Positions 53,666 to 62,249 of a stretch of 64,000 nucleotides of DNA are shown one piece after another; position 1 is the stretch's first letter, and each line of letters starts with the position of its first letter. The stretch covers positions 2,666,001 to 2,730,000 of the forward strand of contig NC_090774.1 of the NCBI RefSeq assembly GCF_001761485.1, read 5' to 3'. A program made the translations under genes and the position numbers. The notes beneath the pieces were generated by a model, which was not told where the DNA came from, made no database searches, and saw only the letters and a program-made list of their open reading frames with translations. Source of the DNA: Yarrowia lipolytica. Lineage: Eukaryota > Ascomycota > Dipodascomycetes > Dipodascales.

Positions 53666-54686
53666 TGTATGGTGTTGAGATGCGTGAAGATCAGGGCAAT
53701 GATGAGTTGCACCTGTAATTATGAGCTTTCCTCTGCATGCGATAGAGTTTCAATGTGTTACCCGGAAGTGGCTAGTGTGGCGTTATGAGGCGGCAAAGCA
53801 GATCGGGGTTTGATTTTGCCCGCAACGTGCAAAGTTTATTGACTACGAGTGAATGCAAGTACGAAAACAGTACTCGTAGCTACTATACAGAGAAGGCCGG
53901 CGGTTGTAGATCGTTGGAGTCGTAATATACAAGGTACAAGTTTCGTGCGATATCACAAAATTTTAAACAAAGTCATAATCTGTGTTACTTTGGCTTACTA
54001 ACTCTATTAACGCCAACTTATTTCCGGACCGAATAATTACTTTACGAGCAGACAATGACCTGACAATGGAGATATCTCCAGTAAGTCCGTATCGTACAGC
54101 AGTGTGCAAGTATCCTAGTTCAGACAGTATAGTGGTCGTGCGGATGACGCAGGGGTGATAATATTAGTAATATAAGAGGGCGGTCTCTTAGTAACGTACA
54201 CTGGGGGGTGCACAATGAGTCAGCCTGGTCCGTATATCGTTGCCCAAGCCGTATTCATTCCACTAAGACCGAAAACTAAGAGCAGCACACTAACTTAGGA
54301 TCTTGCCACCGAGACGACCCGTGACGTAGCAAAAGTGTGCATGGTGGCCCAGTTGGGACAAGACAAGTTGAGTGTGCGGTGTTAACAGGGAGGTTGTTCT
54401 AGAGGAGTAGATGCGGCGATAGAGGGCGTAGAGGGTCGGCGGAGGGGCGCGGGTGGTGAGAATGGGGCATTTCCAGCGGTGAGTCAACTATATATCAAGT
54501 CTATTAATCAGTTTGGCGGCTAGCTCCTCCACTATCGTCTCCCTCCGTCATGTCCGGTAGCATGCCACCAGCCCCTGCTAATAGAGTTCACAATCACAGG
54601 ACTATCTCCCTGCGCACCACGAGAGAAGTCCACCATCATCTTTTGAACACACACCAACAACACACCTTCGTGATTGTCTAGATACC
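53666..54686. promoter_or_regulatory. Divergent promoter region SCO1 / SEC4
   Basis: 1.0 kb. GTAC-type motifs (gcaagtacg, cagtactcgtagctac) near 53853-53885, a tatatatcaag segment near 54489-54499 about 190 bases before SEC4, and a CCACCA/ACACACC-rich leader. No gene seen. Confidence 0.6.
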
Positions 54687-55298
54687 ATGTCGCACTCCCA
54701 GAGAACATACGACCTGCTGATCAAGCTGCTGCTGATAGGCGACTCCGGCGTGGGCAAGTCGTGTCTGCTGCTGCGGTTCTGCGAGGACCAGTTCACCCCC
54801 TCCTTCATCACCACCATTGGTATCGACTTCAAAATCCGAACGATTGACATTGGCAATCAGCGGGTCAAGCTGCAAGTGTGGGACACGGCCGGCCAGGAGC
54901 GGTTCCGAACCATCACCACCGCCTACTACCGGGGCGCCATGGGCATTCTGCTGGTGTACGACGTGACGGACGAAAAGTCCTTCAACAACATTGAAAACTG
55001 GTACCAGAACGTGCAGAGCTACGCCAACGAGGGCGTCGAGCTCATTCTGGTTGGCAACAAGTGCGACCTCGATGAGAAGCGAGTCGTTTCCACAGAACAG
55101 GGCCAGGCCTTGGCAGATAAGTTTGGCATTCCCTTCTTGGAGGCCTCATCCAAGACCAACATTAACGTCGAGGAGTGTTTCTACTCGGTTGCCACTCGAA
55201 TCAGGGACACTGTGGCCAAGACCAAGGGCAACGAGTCTGGGTCGGGCGGCATCAACATCGCCGAGGGCGAGGAAAACTCCGCCTCCAAGTGCTGTTAA
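54687..55298 (+). CDS. SEC4: Rab GTPase Sec4 (Rab8 type)
   Basis: 203 residues. P-loop GDSGVGKS at 18-25, effector loop [46 protein letters not shown] and EASSKTN. The C-terminal CC is doubly geranylgeranylated in this family. The wording of switch I and II matches the Sec4/Rab8 branch, which drives docking of secretory vesicles with the exocyst at the plasma membrane. No intron. Confidence 0.96.
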
Positions 55299-56012
55299 CT
55301 GAAGAGGGTATATAGTATATTAATTGCGTCATGAATTATAGTAAGATGCCAGTCAGACTCTGTGATGTAGTGTTGTAAGTATCTACCAGTAGTACAATGG
55401 TTGGTTTCGCTTTCTTGTTAGGACACACTTCAGGACTATCGACCTACTTGTAGATCTTTAGATAAATACAAACGATTCCGTGTTCTCTATGGCAGTACTG
55501 TGAAAGATAAATCAACATGTTAGTATCATAATGGAGAAGTGTCGATACACTTTAACTAGCTACTTGTACTGGTACTTCTAGCTACAGTAACTGGTGGAAC
55601 CGCCCGTTCTTGTGCTGGTACTCGTACTGGTACACTTGTAGACTGCTCATTGAATCAATATCACCGCTCTACGGCGCCATCTAGCACGGTAATAAACAAC
55701 TTCAAAAAAGTATACCTCTGTCATCTGTCACTTCTATCGTACAAGTATGTACATACTGTACATGACGAGATTCTCCATAAATACTGTAGACTACAAGTAG
55801 CTAATCAAAGAGCCGTTCTATTTCTACGCCCACATTTTGTAAACCATTGTCCAACAATGACTTGTCTACGTTCTCATGAGGCCATGAGACCGAGCAAATG
55901 GCTTGTCCGACTGCGGTGGCTCACTCATTGGACCATTCACAAGCCATTGGTTCGCTCACGGGTCATTAACCACGCTCATGATCGTCAATATCCACATCTT
56001 TATGCTATACCC
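55299..56012. other. Convergent intergenic region SEC4 / NUFM
   Basis: 714 bases between two 3' ends, unusually rich in GTAC-type motifs (ctacttgtactggtacttctagctac near 55560; gtactcgtactggtacacttgtag near 55617; gtacaagtatgtacatactgtacatg near 55739). A plus-strand frame starting at 55650 continues antisense over NUFM and is rejected. No gene seen. Confidence 0.6.
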
Positions 56013-56548
56013 TTATTCAACACCCTTCTTGTTGAAGTAAACCCACTGGTCCTCCAAAGGCTTCTCCTCCAGCTCCTCCCAGGGCTTCCACTCGCTCATC
56101 TTCTTGGCGAGCTCGAGCTCCTCGTGGGCCTGGATGACCACCTCCTCAATGAGACCGGCTCCGATCTTGTTCTCGATCACCTCACTGACCTCGTTGTCCT
56201 CCACAATCTGCTTTCGGTGAGCAGTCAGGTTCTCGATGGACTGTCGGTAGACAGAGTCCTTGGGGTGCTTGTCTTGCAGCTCCTTGAGGGTGGCCTCGTA
56301 CAGGGCAATCAGTGCCGGTCGGGGGTTGGGATGCTGGTAGATACCGGTCAGACCGATAGGAGCTTTGTTAGTGGCATAGACAAGACATTCGTCTCCTGTC
56401 GTGGTGACATCAGACGTAGTTGTGTAGTGCACAGTCAGGTTTAAAAACCACATAGATACTCACTTCCCTCTCGCATCTGAACGAGGACGCTCTGGCCACT
56501 CTTCTGGACTCCCTTGGAGACGTTTCGCAGCAGCTGTGTGTATCGCAT
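56013..56548 (-). CDS. NUFM: Respiratory complex I accessory subunit NUFM (NDUFA5/B13)
   Basis: Exon 1 is 56548-56464 (28 codons plus one base) and exon 2 is 56362-56013; the 101-base intron has donor GTGAGT and tail CACTAACAAAG. Product of 144 residues. Starts MRYTQLLRNVSKGVQKSGQS, a basic mitochondrial-type leader. TPIGLTGIYQHPNPRPALIALY, GAGLIEEVVIQAHEELELAKKM and EWKPWEELEEKPLEDQW match the NDUFA5 pattern (IEEVILQAENEL, WKPWEPL in mammals). It belongs to the peripheral arm of NADH:ubiquinone oxidoreductase. An unspliced start at 56453 would begin inside the intron. Confidence 0.93.
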
Positions 56549-56937
56549 TTTTGGGGTTGTGTTCTGAGCCTCCGAGCTGAACCGTGATCTTGACGCTATT
56601 ACTACAGAGCTTGAGATTTTACCCTTCGTTTGGTTGGCCAGAACCTTGTTTGGGGGTTAGGGTTGGGAGTACATGGGCTTTGATGTATTACTTGGGGGGT
56701 TAAGTAATTATTAACAAAAGTGTTTAAGTTGGTAAATATGCAATAAATTACAAAAATGAGTATCAAAATCAATTTCTCCAGTAATTTCATGGTATATTTC
56801 ATATTCATCACCTTCCCGACATATCCATTACATCCCAGTAACTACTCTCCTTTCTTGTTATGATATTCATCTAAGTTCAAACATGCATCTCCACACTTTC
56901 ATATCTCCATCACCATCTTACTAACAACACACAGCAA
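56549..56937. promoter_or_regulatory. Divergent promoter NUFM / MEH1
   Basis: 389 bases. GGGGGTTAGGGTTGGG at 56653-56668 contains a TTAGGG core about 105 bases from the NUFM start. A TTACTAAC followed by acacacag just before the MEH1 ATG could be the end of a 5' leader intron. No gene seen. Confidence 0.55.
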
Positions 56938-57460
56938 ATGGGTGTCTTGCTGTCTTGCTTAAGAGGGCCCGTTGAGGAAGACCCTCCTGGTGTGAGTATT
57001 CATTTGATTGCCGGCATCTTTTCCCCACACACTCTCTCTATGCAGATTACTAACCCAGATCTCCGAAAATGAACCTCTTCTTGGAAACAACACAATCGAC
57101 ACCACAGACGATAATGCAGTGGACCCTTCGGACCGCCAGAAACGCATGTCTAACCTGCATCAGATTGTGACGAGCACCGGCTCGAATCTCATCGACGTCG
57201 GCGCGGTGGCCCAGGTCGAATCCCCGAACGGCATCACCCAAAAACGAAGTGCCTCCGACTTCAAGCGCCAGCTGGACCCCGAAACAGGCATTGTGGTGCT
57301 TGCTAGCGATGCTTCTCACGTGAGCAAGGCCAACCTGAGCGAAAAGGACAAACAGGTGGTTTCCAAGCATGTCGGCAAGTTTGTGGAGCTGGTTGCCAAG
57401 GAGTCCAACGTCAAGCCGGTGGGAAAACTGGTGCAGAACTTTTCCGAGATTCAGTCGTAA
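56938..57460 (+). CDS. MEH1: EGO/Ragulator membrane anchor Meh1/Ego1 (LAMTOR1-like)
   Basis: Exon 1 is 56938-56991 (18 codons) and exon 2 is 57059-57460; the 67-base intron has donor GTGAGT and tail TACTAACCCAG. Product of 151 residues. Exon 1 gives MGVLLSCLRGPVEED, a myristoylation glycine plus palmitoylation cysteine, and exon 2 opens with ENEPLLG, the acidic-dileucine style of Ego1/LAMTOR1 (yeast Meh1 begins MGAVLSCCRN and has ENEALL). The rest is helical with RMSNLHQIVTSTGSNLIDV. It anchors Rag GTPases at the vacuole for TORC1 signalling. Without splicing, the lipid anchor would be lost. Identity is from pattern, well supported. Confidence 0.88.
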
Positions 57461-57779
57461 CCAACGGCGAGACTAGCATAGTGTATTTATATTGTTGTTG
57501 TTGACCTCAAGAATTGGAGCGTAGCGAATGGTCTTGTATAGCTTTTTCAGTACAAGTAACTAATTGTACTCGTGGTATCATGTTGTACAATGAAGCGTAC
57601 GGCTGTGGAATGCATTTATGTGTACAGCAGTGTAGTTTGTGTCTCGGAATCAGTCTTTCAATGGTTTCTGATGCATCTCTTGCTCTCCCTTGAAGCACTA
57701 CGAACACCTCTCGTCAAATATCCATGAAATTCCAACCTTTACTCCGGCGGAGTTCAATAATCAATAAAAATACACCTAA
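57461..57779. other. Convergent intergenic region MEH1 / TAF9
   Basis: 319 bases between two 3' ends, AT-rich, with a gtacaagtaactaattgtactcg element near 57552-57574. No gene seen. Confidence 0.6.
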
Positions 57780-58340
57780 TTAGACCGCATCCTTCATTTC
57801 CTTATCCTCATTGCTGCTGTTGTTATTGGTCTCTTCAGCTCCCTCAACAGTCTCTTCTTCCTCCTCGTCCAAATCCCACTCCTTGGCAGTGAGACAGTAC
57901 TTCTCCGGGGGCAGTCTCAAGCCGTAGCCAGGCTGTACCTGTGGCAGAGCTCGTCGGTTACGTTCCTGTGCCATCTCCAGAAGCAGTTCTTTGGGTGGTG
58001 CTGGCTTGAACTGGTAGTTGACTCGAGCAGCAATAGCCAGTCGCACGTCTTCCACTGACAGAGCCGACGTGGAAACTGCTGCTGCTGCTGCGTTGGCATT
58101 TCCGCCAGATCCGCCGGAAACAGGGCCCGTCTTGTCGTTGTGAGAGTTGTTGGCGGCCGCAGCATGGTCCGAGTACAGCAGTGCATCGTGCAACACGCCT
58201 TGTGTATATCTGTAGGCAAAGTCCATGAGTTGAAGAGGCACCCGTTCCTGGTACGAGGTGACGCCCATGGAGGCCAGAATCAGATGCAGCAGACGCACGT
58301 CTCGCGGTGTGGCTGCGTTTGGAAGATCACCCGATTCCAT
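57780..58340 (-). CDS. TAF9: TFIID/SAGA subunit Taf9
   Basis: 186 residues. The histone-fold domain occupies about residues 10-125: PRDVRLLHLILASMGVTSYQ, DFAYRYTQGVLHDALLYSDHA, an Ala/Gly/Ser/Asn-rich insert, and LSVEDVRLAIAARVNYQF. This is followed by the family's PPKELLLEMAQERNRRALP and a short conserved tail (YGLRLPPEKYCLT). The C-terminus is acidic. Taf9 pairs with Taf6 in TFIID and SAGA. The low-complexity insert lies between histone-fold helices and is longer than I would expect. No intron. Confidence 0.95.
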   Translation of the reverse strand: MESGDLPNAATPRDVRLLHLILASMGVTSYQERVPLQLMDFAYRYTQGVLHDALLYSDHAAAANNSHNDKTGPVSGGSGGNANAAAAAVSTSALSVEDVRLAIAARVNYQFKPAPPKELLLEMAQERNRRALPQVQPGYGLRLPPEKYCLTAKEWDLDEEEEETVEGAEETNNNSSNEDKEMKDAV

Positions 58341-58945
58341 GTGTGTGTCTGTGTGTGTTTTTTTGTGTGTCTTTCTGGTAGACGGTTATGAGTGTGAATC
58401 TTTCTGTCCTTCTGATAGAGTTGCATGTTGGATCGTGCATTATTAGGTTCAGGTTATGAGTGGTGGGTAGTGGGGAGGTGCTGGTGAATCAGGGACCTGA
58501 CATAACTCTTATAAAAGTCGCAGTTGAGGTCTTTTAAAAAAGAGAAAGATGCCAAAAGGAAGTAGTTGTGTACCATCTGAGGGATATGTTGTCACCTCTT
58601 TCAAAAAATCAGATCCCAGGCATATGTTATGACGTGCTTGGCTCCCCACATACACTGCAATCCCACCCAAGAACGTGGATACATGAATAATACAGTCACC
58701 AACTGGTTATGACTAGGTCAACGAGGCCAATTGCACCAATTGAGCGCGCTCGTGACGTCCCCGCGACCTCCCCCTCGCGCCCATCTCCCTGCGCCCACCA
58801 GTTCCAACGTGACATATATTGGTCCTGTTTAACATTATGCTCTTCCACGTAGCACCAACACGGTCCCAACAGTACGACTACTTAAGCACGCCTCCTTCCC
58901 TGTTACTGCCACCACACAGCACAACAGCACACGATACTATCCACC
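58341..58945. promoter_or_regulatory. Divergent promoter TAF9 / ER cyclophilin
   Basis: 605 bases. A TG-rich tract lies near 58341-58372, a TGACGT core at 58753-58758, acatatattggtcc near 58811, and a CA-rich leader (ccaccacacagcacaacagc) before the ATG. TGACGT is also part of unfolded-protein-response elements, but regulation is only inferred. No gene seen. Confidence 0.55.
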
Positions 58946-59632
58946 ATGAAACTGTTTGCCACCATTGGAGTTCTGCTCGTGGCTCTTCTGGCCTTCTTTG
59001 TCCAGCCTGCACAGGCCGAGCCCGACGCCGAAATCACCCACAAGGTCTACTTTGACATCAAGCAGGGCGAGGAATCGCTCGGAAAGATCGTCATGGGTCT
59101 GTACGGAGACGTGGTCCCCAAGACCGTGGAGAACTTCCGAGCTCTGTGCACCGGCGAGACCGGCAAGGGCTACAAGGGCTCCAAGTTCCACCGAGTCATC
59201 AAGAACTTCATGATCCAGGGCGGAGACTTCACCCGAGGAGACGGCACTGGAGGCGAGTCCATCTACGGCCGAAAGTTCCCCGACGAGAACTTCCAGCTCA
59301 AGCACACCAAGCCTTACAAGCTGTCCATGGCCAACGCCGGCCGAGACACCAACGGCTCCCAGTTCTTCATCACCACCGTGGTCACCAGCTGGCTCGACGG
59401 CAAGCACGTTGTCTTTGGCGAGGTTCTCGAGGGCCAGGACATTGTCGACGCCATTGAGAACGCCCCCACCGGCGCTCGATCCAACCCCAAGGTCGACATC
59501 ACCATTGCTGATGCCGGAGAGATCCCCGTGGAGAAGTCCGAGACCAAGGAGGCTGAGCCTGCCAAGGAGGACGCCAAGGAGCCCAAGAAGGACGTCAAGA
59601 AGAAGGGCAAGTCCGACAAGGATGAGCTCTGA
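58946..59632 (+). CDS. ER-lumenal cyclophilin (peptidyl-prolyl isomerase B type)
   Basis: 228 residues. Signal peptide 1-24 ([22 protein letters not shown]). The cyclophilin domain follows, about residues 32-195, with catalytic [49 protein letters not shown] and [13 protein letters not shown] Lys/Glu-rich tail ends in KDEL, an ER-retention signal. It catalyses proline isomerisation during secretory protein folding, like yeast Cpr5/Cpr2 and animal PPIB. Codon bias is strong. The stop is TGA followed by CTAC. The same frame stays open for 59 more codons, listed separately, so a longer membrane-anchored form is possible. Confidence 0.96.
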   Translation: MKLFATIGVLLVALLAFFVQPAQAEPDAEITHKVYFDIKQGEESLGKIVMGLYGDVVPKTVENFRALCTGETGKGYKGSKFHRVIKNFMIQGGDFTRGDGTGGESIYGRKFPDENFQLKHTKPYKLSMANAGRDTNGSQFFITTVVTSWLDGKHVVFGEVLEGQDIVDAIENAPTGARSNPKVDITIADAGEIPVEKSETKEAEPAKEDAKEPKKDVKKKGKSDKDEL

Positions 59633-59812
59633 CTACATGGCTCCAAAAAGAAGGCCATTGAAATCTATGATAACCTGCGGGACCGTACCCAGGCCGTGTA
59701 CCAGCGGGAGAAGCACAACGCCAGCTGCTTTTTTGTTTTTCTCTTCACCGCCGCTTGTGTGATTGCCATCAAGGCCCGAGGGTCTAATGCTATCAAGCAG
59801 CGAGCTGAGTAG
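59633..59812 (+). CDS. Possible readthrough extension of the ER cyclophilin, with membrane anchor
   Basis: Directly after the cyclophilin TGA (59630-59632) the same frame runs 59 codons to TAG at 59810. No ATG opens it, and a stop lies at once upstream, so it is not a stand-alone frame. Codons are native in style (AAG, GCC, GAG, CAG, CGA). It reads LHGSKKKAIEIYDNLRDRTQ, then KHNAS (an N-glycosylation sequon), a hydrophobic helix CFFVFLFTAACVIAI and a basic tail KARGSNAIKQRAE. In a signal-peptide protein this predicts type I topology, with the sequon lumenal and the basic tail cytosolic. UGA-CUA is a known efficient readthrough context in fungi and animals. Alternatives: a weak intron from GTCAAG near 59594 to AAAAAG at 59650, which would remove KDEL and stop in frame, or the end of an unseen spliced gene. 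Confidence 0.55.
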   Translation, partial: LHGSKKKAIEIYDNLRDRTQAVYQREKHNASCFFVFLFTAACVIAIKARGSNAIKQRAE

Positions 59813-60097
59813 AGTAATGTAATCGAGAATATGTTCAAGTGATAGTACAAGAACGAGTACATACTGTAGCTGTATGTACACAATTGAGTGGTACATCTAC
59901 GTACTTGTATGGTATTAAAGGGTACAGTAATTTACCCGCATAGTATCTGTATACTGTCCAAGATCTGCCTGAATATGCATCTTTGTCTGAATGGGGTATA
60001 ATATATCAGGTTAAATGCAATGTCTATATGCTGGAGGGGAGAGATAGCTTCCAAGAATTTGTCGGCCCCCGATTCATTCGTCGGCTACCTCTTATTC

Positions 60098-61360
60098 TCA
60101 TTTCGTGTTGTTCTTATTGACCATGTTGATCAATGGAATGTCGTCTCCAGAGTCTTGGGCCTCGTCGTCATACTCATAGTGCTCCTGAGGAGGAGGCTGG
60201 AGATGTTGAGGAAGGTCGTACTGTGTGCGTTTTTGCTGTTGCTGACGCTGCTGCTTGATGTAGGCCTGGTTCTGGTCTCTGATTTGGACTTCCTTAGCCG
60301 CGGCCTCTCTGATCTTTTGCAGCACCTGTTTATTAAGGGGGAACTGGGTACCGTTGCCCCGGGCCGCTTCACTGGGCTGGATAGGCAGCAGCCACATCCA
60401 CCACTTGTCGCCCATGACGAGCTGGAAGTTGCGTTTCCAGCCCACGTCAAACACGTTTCCGACCGTCTTGGACGTAGGCGCAAACGTGTATCTGTATGCG
60501 GCAGTGGGCACGGCAGACCGGTACTGGGTGCTTTCCAGAAACTCGACCGTGCTCTGGTTGTTGAACACGAGGTAGAGCGAGAAGGTGGCAAACGTGCCGA
60601 CCGCGATGGCAAACACCAGTGCCAGGACCATGAGGATCATGACGTTGACGGATATTGCGCCCACGTAGTCTGTGTTTCCGTCCGGGCCGCGCATGGCACC
60701 AATCTCCAGAATGTGGTTGTAGAAGACAAAGCCCGTAGAGCCGAGACAGAAGAAACACAGAATTGTCACGTACCACAGAAACAGCACAAAGTACTTGTGG
60801 TTGTGGAACCCGATGGCCGTGGCAAACCAGGGGCAGTAGTGGTCAAACTTGAGCACGCATCGCTTGTAGTTTGAGCAGTGGTGTGATCGGTCCGGTTTCC
60901 AGCCGATGCATTTGGTGCAGAACCGTAGACCTCCATTCTCCTTGGCACACACGGAGTTAGCCATCTCTCGAGGAGGCGTGAGATGTTGGCCTTCGGCGCT
61001 GCATGCGTTCTGGTACTCAACCAGTGGCACCGAGAAGTTGTCGATGTCGGTGGGGCTTCCGGGGCCCACCTTGCATACTTTGAGATAGAGCACGTTGCAC
61101 ATGATGCCGATAGCCACGCCCGCCACGCCGTAGACGCGCCAGAAGGTGGTGTCGGACTCAAACAACTGCGGTTCCCAGCACACCAGCCATGCGTGGACCC
61201 AGCAGGCCCAGATGATGAGGAAATTGACGACGAGCGGCAGGAACGCCTTGGCGCCTATGAAGCACCATTTTTCGCATGCAAAGCAGCATTTGCGGCACTG
61301 CATTTCGGGGAGTCGAGTGTCGTGTGGCACGCGTAGGTTGGTGTGGTGATGGTGACGCAC
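60098..61360 (-). CDS. PFA3: Palmitoyltransferase, Pfa3-like, with DHYC active site
   Basis: 420 residues from the first ATG; the ATG at 61303 (MQCRKCCFACEKW) is an equally plausible start. Two membrane helices (FLPLVVNFLIIWACWVHAWL; WRVYGVAGVAIGIMCNVLYL) precede the Cys-rich zinc domain: FCTKCIGWKPDRSHHCSNYKRCVLKFDHYCPWF. Two further helices follow, with TTxE-like QSTVEF. The architecture and CIGWKPDRSHHCS wording fit Pfa3, which palmitoylates Vac8 at the vacuole. The active-site tetrad is DHYC instead of DHHC, a variant otherwise known from Akr1. The C-terminus is Gln-rich and acidic. Paralogue assignment is moderately sure. Confidence 0.88.
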   Translation of the reverse strand: MRHHHHTNLRVPHDTRLPEMQCRKCCFACEKWCFIGAKAFLPLVVNFLIIWACWVHAWLVCWEPQLFESDTTFWRVYGVAGVAIGIMCNVLYLKVCKVGPGSPTDIDNFSVPLVEYQNACSAEGQHLTPPREMANSVCAKENGGLRFCTKCIGWKPDRSHHCSNYKRCVLKFDHYCPWFATAIGFHNHKYFVLFLWYVTILCFFCLGSTGFVFYNHILEIGAMRGPDGNTDYVGAISVNVMILMVLALVFAIAVGTFATFSLYLVFNNQSTVEFLESTQYRSAVPTAAYRYTFAPTSKTVGNVFDVGWKRNFQLVMGDKWWMWLLPIQPSEAARGNGTQFPLNKQVLQKIREAAAKEVQIRDQNQAYIKQQRQQQQKRTQYDLPQHLQPPPQEHYEYDDEAQDSGDDIPLINMVNKNNTK

Positions 61361-61719
61361 TCCACTGATACTAAGTTAGAGTAGATCAGATCAAATCGGT
61401 CAGACACGAAAAGTAAGGGAAAAAGAGAATCTCCAGGGTGAGCAGGATGTGTTTGTTGTTAACTGTTTTGTACACCGACCGATTGTCTAAGCAGATTGTC
61501 TCATATTCGATTATTCATCACTGTTACATGCCGTCTTATCTGGTCCATTTGCCACCATGGCTGTGCATACTCACTATATATGTACTAGCGCTACATATTC
61601 TACTATGCTAAGAATGATGAACTGGCAGAAATATTTGTATGTGGCATCCCCTCATCCTCGGTCAAATCAGAGATCAATTAATACTGGATCAACTACTTAC
61701 TTGCAACTCATAATCTCGC
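61361..61719. other. Intergenic region PFA3 / ACB1
   Basis: 359 bases between two minus-strand genes, holding the PFA3 promoter and ACB1 3' flank. A TCTAACTTAG just upstream of the PFA3 start could be a leader-intron end. No gene seen. Confidence 0.5.
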
Positions 61720-62249
61720 TTAGTTGTACTTGTCGGAAAGGGTCTGGACAAGAGCAATGTACTCCTGCTCAGCCTCCTCCTGAGACTTGCCCTTGAGCTT
61801 GTCCCAGGCGTCCCACTTGTACTTGGCCTTGAAGTTGAAGGCGCCGGGTCGGTCGGTGTTGTTGTCGCCGACGGTGGCCTGCTTGTACAGTCCGTAGAGC
61901 TGTGTTAGTAGGGGAAAACGGGCCGGACTGATGATCGATATGGGCTGTGTTGCACCCTGGATAGCCCGTGGCACCCTGGTTCTGATGCGAACATGTGTCG
62001 TCAATTCAATCAATACATGTGCCCTTGTTAATGAGACACGAACAGACCCTCCGGGTATGCTCTCATCTTCTCTCAATACTCACCTCAAGAAGCTCGTCGT
62101 CGGAAGGAGTCTTGGGAAGCTTCTGCACAGAGTCGGCCTGAGTTAGTAACTTGGTTTTTGGAGCAATTGCGCCTTTGTGTCTGTGCGACTTGGTCGATCG
62201 CTCAATGGCGCCTGCTACTCACAGCGGCGGTGAATTCGGCGGAAGGCAT
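61720..62249 (-). CDS. ACB1: Acyl-CoA-binding protein
   Basis: Three exons: 62249-62223 (9 codons), 62137-62084 (18 codons) and 61899-61720; introns of 85 and 184 bases have GTGAGT donors and tails TACTAACTCAG and TACTAACACAG. All junctions are phase 0. Product of 86 residues, the usual ACBP length: MPSAEFTAA, then ADSVQKLPKTPSDDELLE, then LYGLYKQATVGDNNTDRPG. The ligand-site wording KAKYKWDAWDKLKGKSQEEA is diagnostic. It binds long-chain acyl-CoA in the cytosol and supports lipid metabolism. Two introns in an 86-codon gene is dense for this genome. Confidence 0.97.

Noticed and set aside
55650-56444. 264-codon plus-strand frame across the SEC4/NUFM gap
   Set aside because: The second half is antisense to NUFM exon 2 and the first half is motif-rich intergenic sequence; no domain.
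59594-59650. 57-base intron that would remove KDEL and stop from the cyclophilin
   Set aside because: Keeps the frame, but the donor GTCAAG is far from the GTGAGT used throughout, and the branch-to-AG distance is long for this genome; kept only as an alternative to readthrough.
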